Part shown: one piece after another, positions 63,401-64,000 of the stretch
Numbering within the stretch: the stretch's first letter is position 1
Layout: each line of letters starts with the position of its first letter
Source: Rhizobiaceae bacterium
GTDB lineage: Bacteria; Pseudomonadota; Alphaproteobacteria; Rhizobiales; Rhizobiaceae
Assembly: GCA_023953845.1 (NCBI GenBank)
Contig: JAMLJC010000002.1
Location: forward strand, 186,001-250,000
DNA: 64,000 nucleotides
Reading direction: 5' to 3'
Translations under genes and position numbers: made by a program
The notes under the pieces: model-generated
The model's input: only the letters and a program-made list of their open reading frames with translations
Told to the model about the DNA's origin: nothing
The model's database searches: none

Positions 63401-64000
63401 TCGGATTTTATAACGTCGGAGACGGGATGGCTGGTGTCCAACCCGGACGCCGTCGATGAATATCTGGCCGCCATGCGCGAGATCGAAAACGATCCCAAAC
63501 TTGTGCGGCGGAAAGTCCTCGCCGCGCAGAAGCTGCTTCGGCAAAGACATAGCTGGGCGGCGTTCCAGCAACAACTCGAACAACTGCCGCACTTCCTGCC
63601 GGGAGAACCCGATCCCAACAAACCGAACGCGCGCACCGGCTTTCAGAACGTCGTTGCGATCAGCCTTGGCGAGGCGTGCCAGTCAGCCCATCAAATAAGA
63701 AGATACTTCTCCACCGACGATCCCCATCACTACGAATGGCTGTTCCAGCCGGTCAAAAGCTATCCCGACGAGGCCGCGGGCTCGCCGTTCAACTGGTCGA
63801 TCACGCCGATAGAGGCAGTCGCGAGGGCGATTTCACAGGACTTTGCGGGCTTTCTGAAACGTGAGAACCTGGAGTTCCGGACGGAGCCTTTCCAACATGT
63901 CCTCGATGTCGCCTACGGCATAAAGCACGTCCACTATTTCTCGCTGACCGAGGCGTATCTGGACGACTACGACATCGTCGAACAGAAGCTCGGCAAGCGG
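60500..64000 (+). CDS. Giant sulfotransferase-glycosyltransferase-DUF1796 fusion (3' end outside window)
   Basis: The frame from ATG 60500 (AGGA eight bases upstream) stays open for 1167 codons to the window edge. Domain order: N-terminal sulfotransferase (PAPS-loop VPHTASAQT, about residues 35-43; 3'-phosphate motif RNPYARLHS at 95-103); helical TPR-like region (about 240-480); three tail repeats (about 497-620, DAAHYARSAPDLGKSGLTSFEHYVRHG type); GT4 domain (about 670-1040, HPGGAEQ, MSRFAPEKRMDVL, YDGLPVALLEAAAKGLPIIAPNVGG); then a DUF1796-like papain-fold start (ISLGEACQSAHQIRRY ... SPFNW). It would both sulfate and glycosylate a surface glycan. Confidence 0.85.
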   Translation, partial: MGVPSFFGYRHLNNVFRAGSDAAYLYATVPHTASAQTLRTLWALEKRQGLLSSPPPADRATLHDHSVFPWLTIDHPDFSRYVERFQSAFRFAVVRNPYARLHSIFLTHIQRDTPAGRRFRRTAKLPVSEVLDFDRFATLLANLPEHDRHPVFSPQSDWLLYESVPYHALGAVERYVEDMSAMMAHAVPPGGTADEAGDLSIERPFRQVISPETAQLVLSLYHRDFDVLGYDTDPGAASAAPRRPLERMPEQPLYGTPLWLLVDSRAQLLVGNVDVAIRQIERVIAEGEAEQRVLPQLRLDLARIHQDRGDFDQALAVLRAPQTASLSDPEYLRALAELELRRNEPAAALKALVAMFSASDPSPSAVREIGALCALTGDLDTSLRMGHAILDAVPSGPERNRLVDALVAGLSRRGSPRYALAVLEDIREVRDLGYDVAEPVARLRGEKSAPPPVAARDPELLPQSVFVDPALQALAEETRATAEFLRERLLRKVLEANPFLFDAAHYARSAPDLGKSGLTSFEHYVRHGSRRPGVEPNTFFNHAVYLHHFAREPDTILDALVHYVVEGAPRAIDPGPFFDSKAYLRKHADVAGTSANPLNHYLSGGERTRGPFGLLPESVFNGLKQMSFNDTKLFPSSWRLGALTPDASSRTAAERRGAVYSRLSRDLPEHCTHLVLLPWVAHPGGAEQVAASTLRMLVERLGAGAVAAIGTDMASRKGFDLPEGLKLFSLSDYHEALTVEDRVEILDRLIMERKPRITYNLNSLACWVLMDSRSHMLKGETALYAAIFAYGFNEIDGTFGFHQHIEACIDHLTGIVTDNSRFPAILPRMAPILSTQAEKVHVVYTPITTTFAEPSSPSATRPRQALWMSRFAPEKRMDVLGRIAAGAPDRRFVVYGSQNPNVPPADITFLRDLPNVELAGYFRDLDDVPFDECDLFVYTSAYDGLPVALLEAAAKGLPIIAPNVGGISDFITSETGWLVSNPDAVDEYLAAMREIENDPKLVRRKVLAAQKLLRQRHSWAAFQQQLEQLPHFLPGEPDPNKPNARTGFQNVVAISLGEACQSAHQIRRYFSTDDPHHYEWLFQPVKSYPDEAAGSPFNWSITPIEAVARAISQDFAGFLKRENLEFRTEPFQHVLDVAYGIKHVHYFSLTEAYLDDYDIVEQKLGKR

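Overview
The window is GC-rich and densely packed with short-gap or 4-bp-overlapping operons. Gene content fits an alphaproteobacterium of the Hyphomicrobiales (Rhizobiales), probably Phyllobacteriaceae-like. This placement is inferred from the mix of an FNR/FixK-controlled arginine deiminase operon, LysR, AraC and RpiR catabolic islands, PotABCD-type uptake and polysaccharide genes. No rRNA, tRNA, insertion sequence or CRISPR array was seen.

Layout. (1) 2-622: end of a zinc alcohol dehydrogenase. (2) 640-9179, minus strand: arginine deiminase operon arcD-arcA-arcB-arcC followed by an MgtA-type P-type ATPase and a quinone-reductase-like flavoprotein, with a flavin reductase upstream. Two FNR/FixK-type boxes sit ahead of arcD and the flavin reductase. 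(3) 9336-13934: an apparently undescribed envelope system. It comprises a Tat-exported Gly/Arg-rich small protein, an HPr-kinase-like/PqqD fusion, an ECF sigma factor with a membrane anti-sigma factor, and an exported subtilase with a poly-Asp segment. The small protein and the subtilase share the same promoter motif (GGAAT-N16-CGTT). (4) 13969-23810, minus: hydroxamate-type siderophore uptake (AraC regulator, TonB receptor, FhuC, FhuD, fused FhuB, siderophore reductase, exporter-fold ABC protein). (5) 24025-29913, minus: a translationally coupled operon for a split B12-dependent acyl-CoA mutase with acyl-CoA ligase, thiolase and MeaB chaperone, divergent from a LysR gene. (6) 31139-42536, plus: hydantoinase B/A, class IV aminotransferase, an SDR lacking the catalytic Tyr, an orphan molybdopterin hydroxylase large subunit, a dimethylglycine/sarcosine dehydrogenase-like enzyme and a glutaryl-CoA-dehydrogenase-like enzyme. 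(7) 42585-47503, minus: SDR and a spermidine/putrescine-type ABC importer. (8) 47702-54165, minus: RpiR-led amine/amide catabolic operon. (9) 54492-56515: GatZ/KbaZ-like protein and an SDR, then a 470-bp gap with decayed coding. (10) 56984-64000, plus: nucleotide-sugar epimerase/reductase, glycosyltransferases and a giant sulfotransferase-glycosyltransferase-DUF1796 fusion that runs off the window.

Functionally the window joins anaerobic ATP generation from arginine, iron scavenging, three catabolic islands for N-containing or branched acids, and the start of a surface-polysaccharide cluster. All family names are recognised by eye; no database search was run. Start codons were chosen from Shine-Dalgarno sequences, overlaps and usual family lengths.
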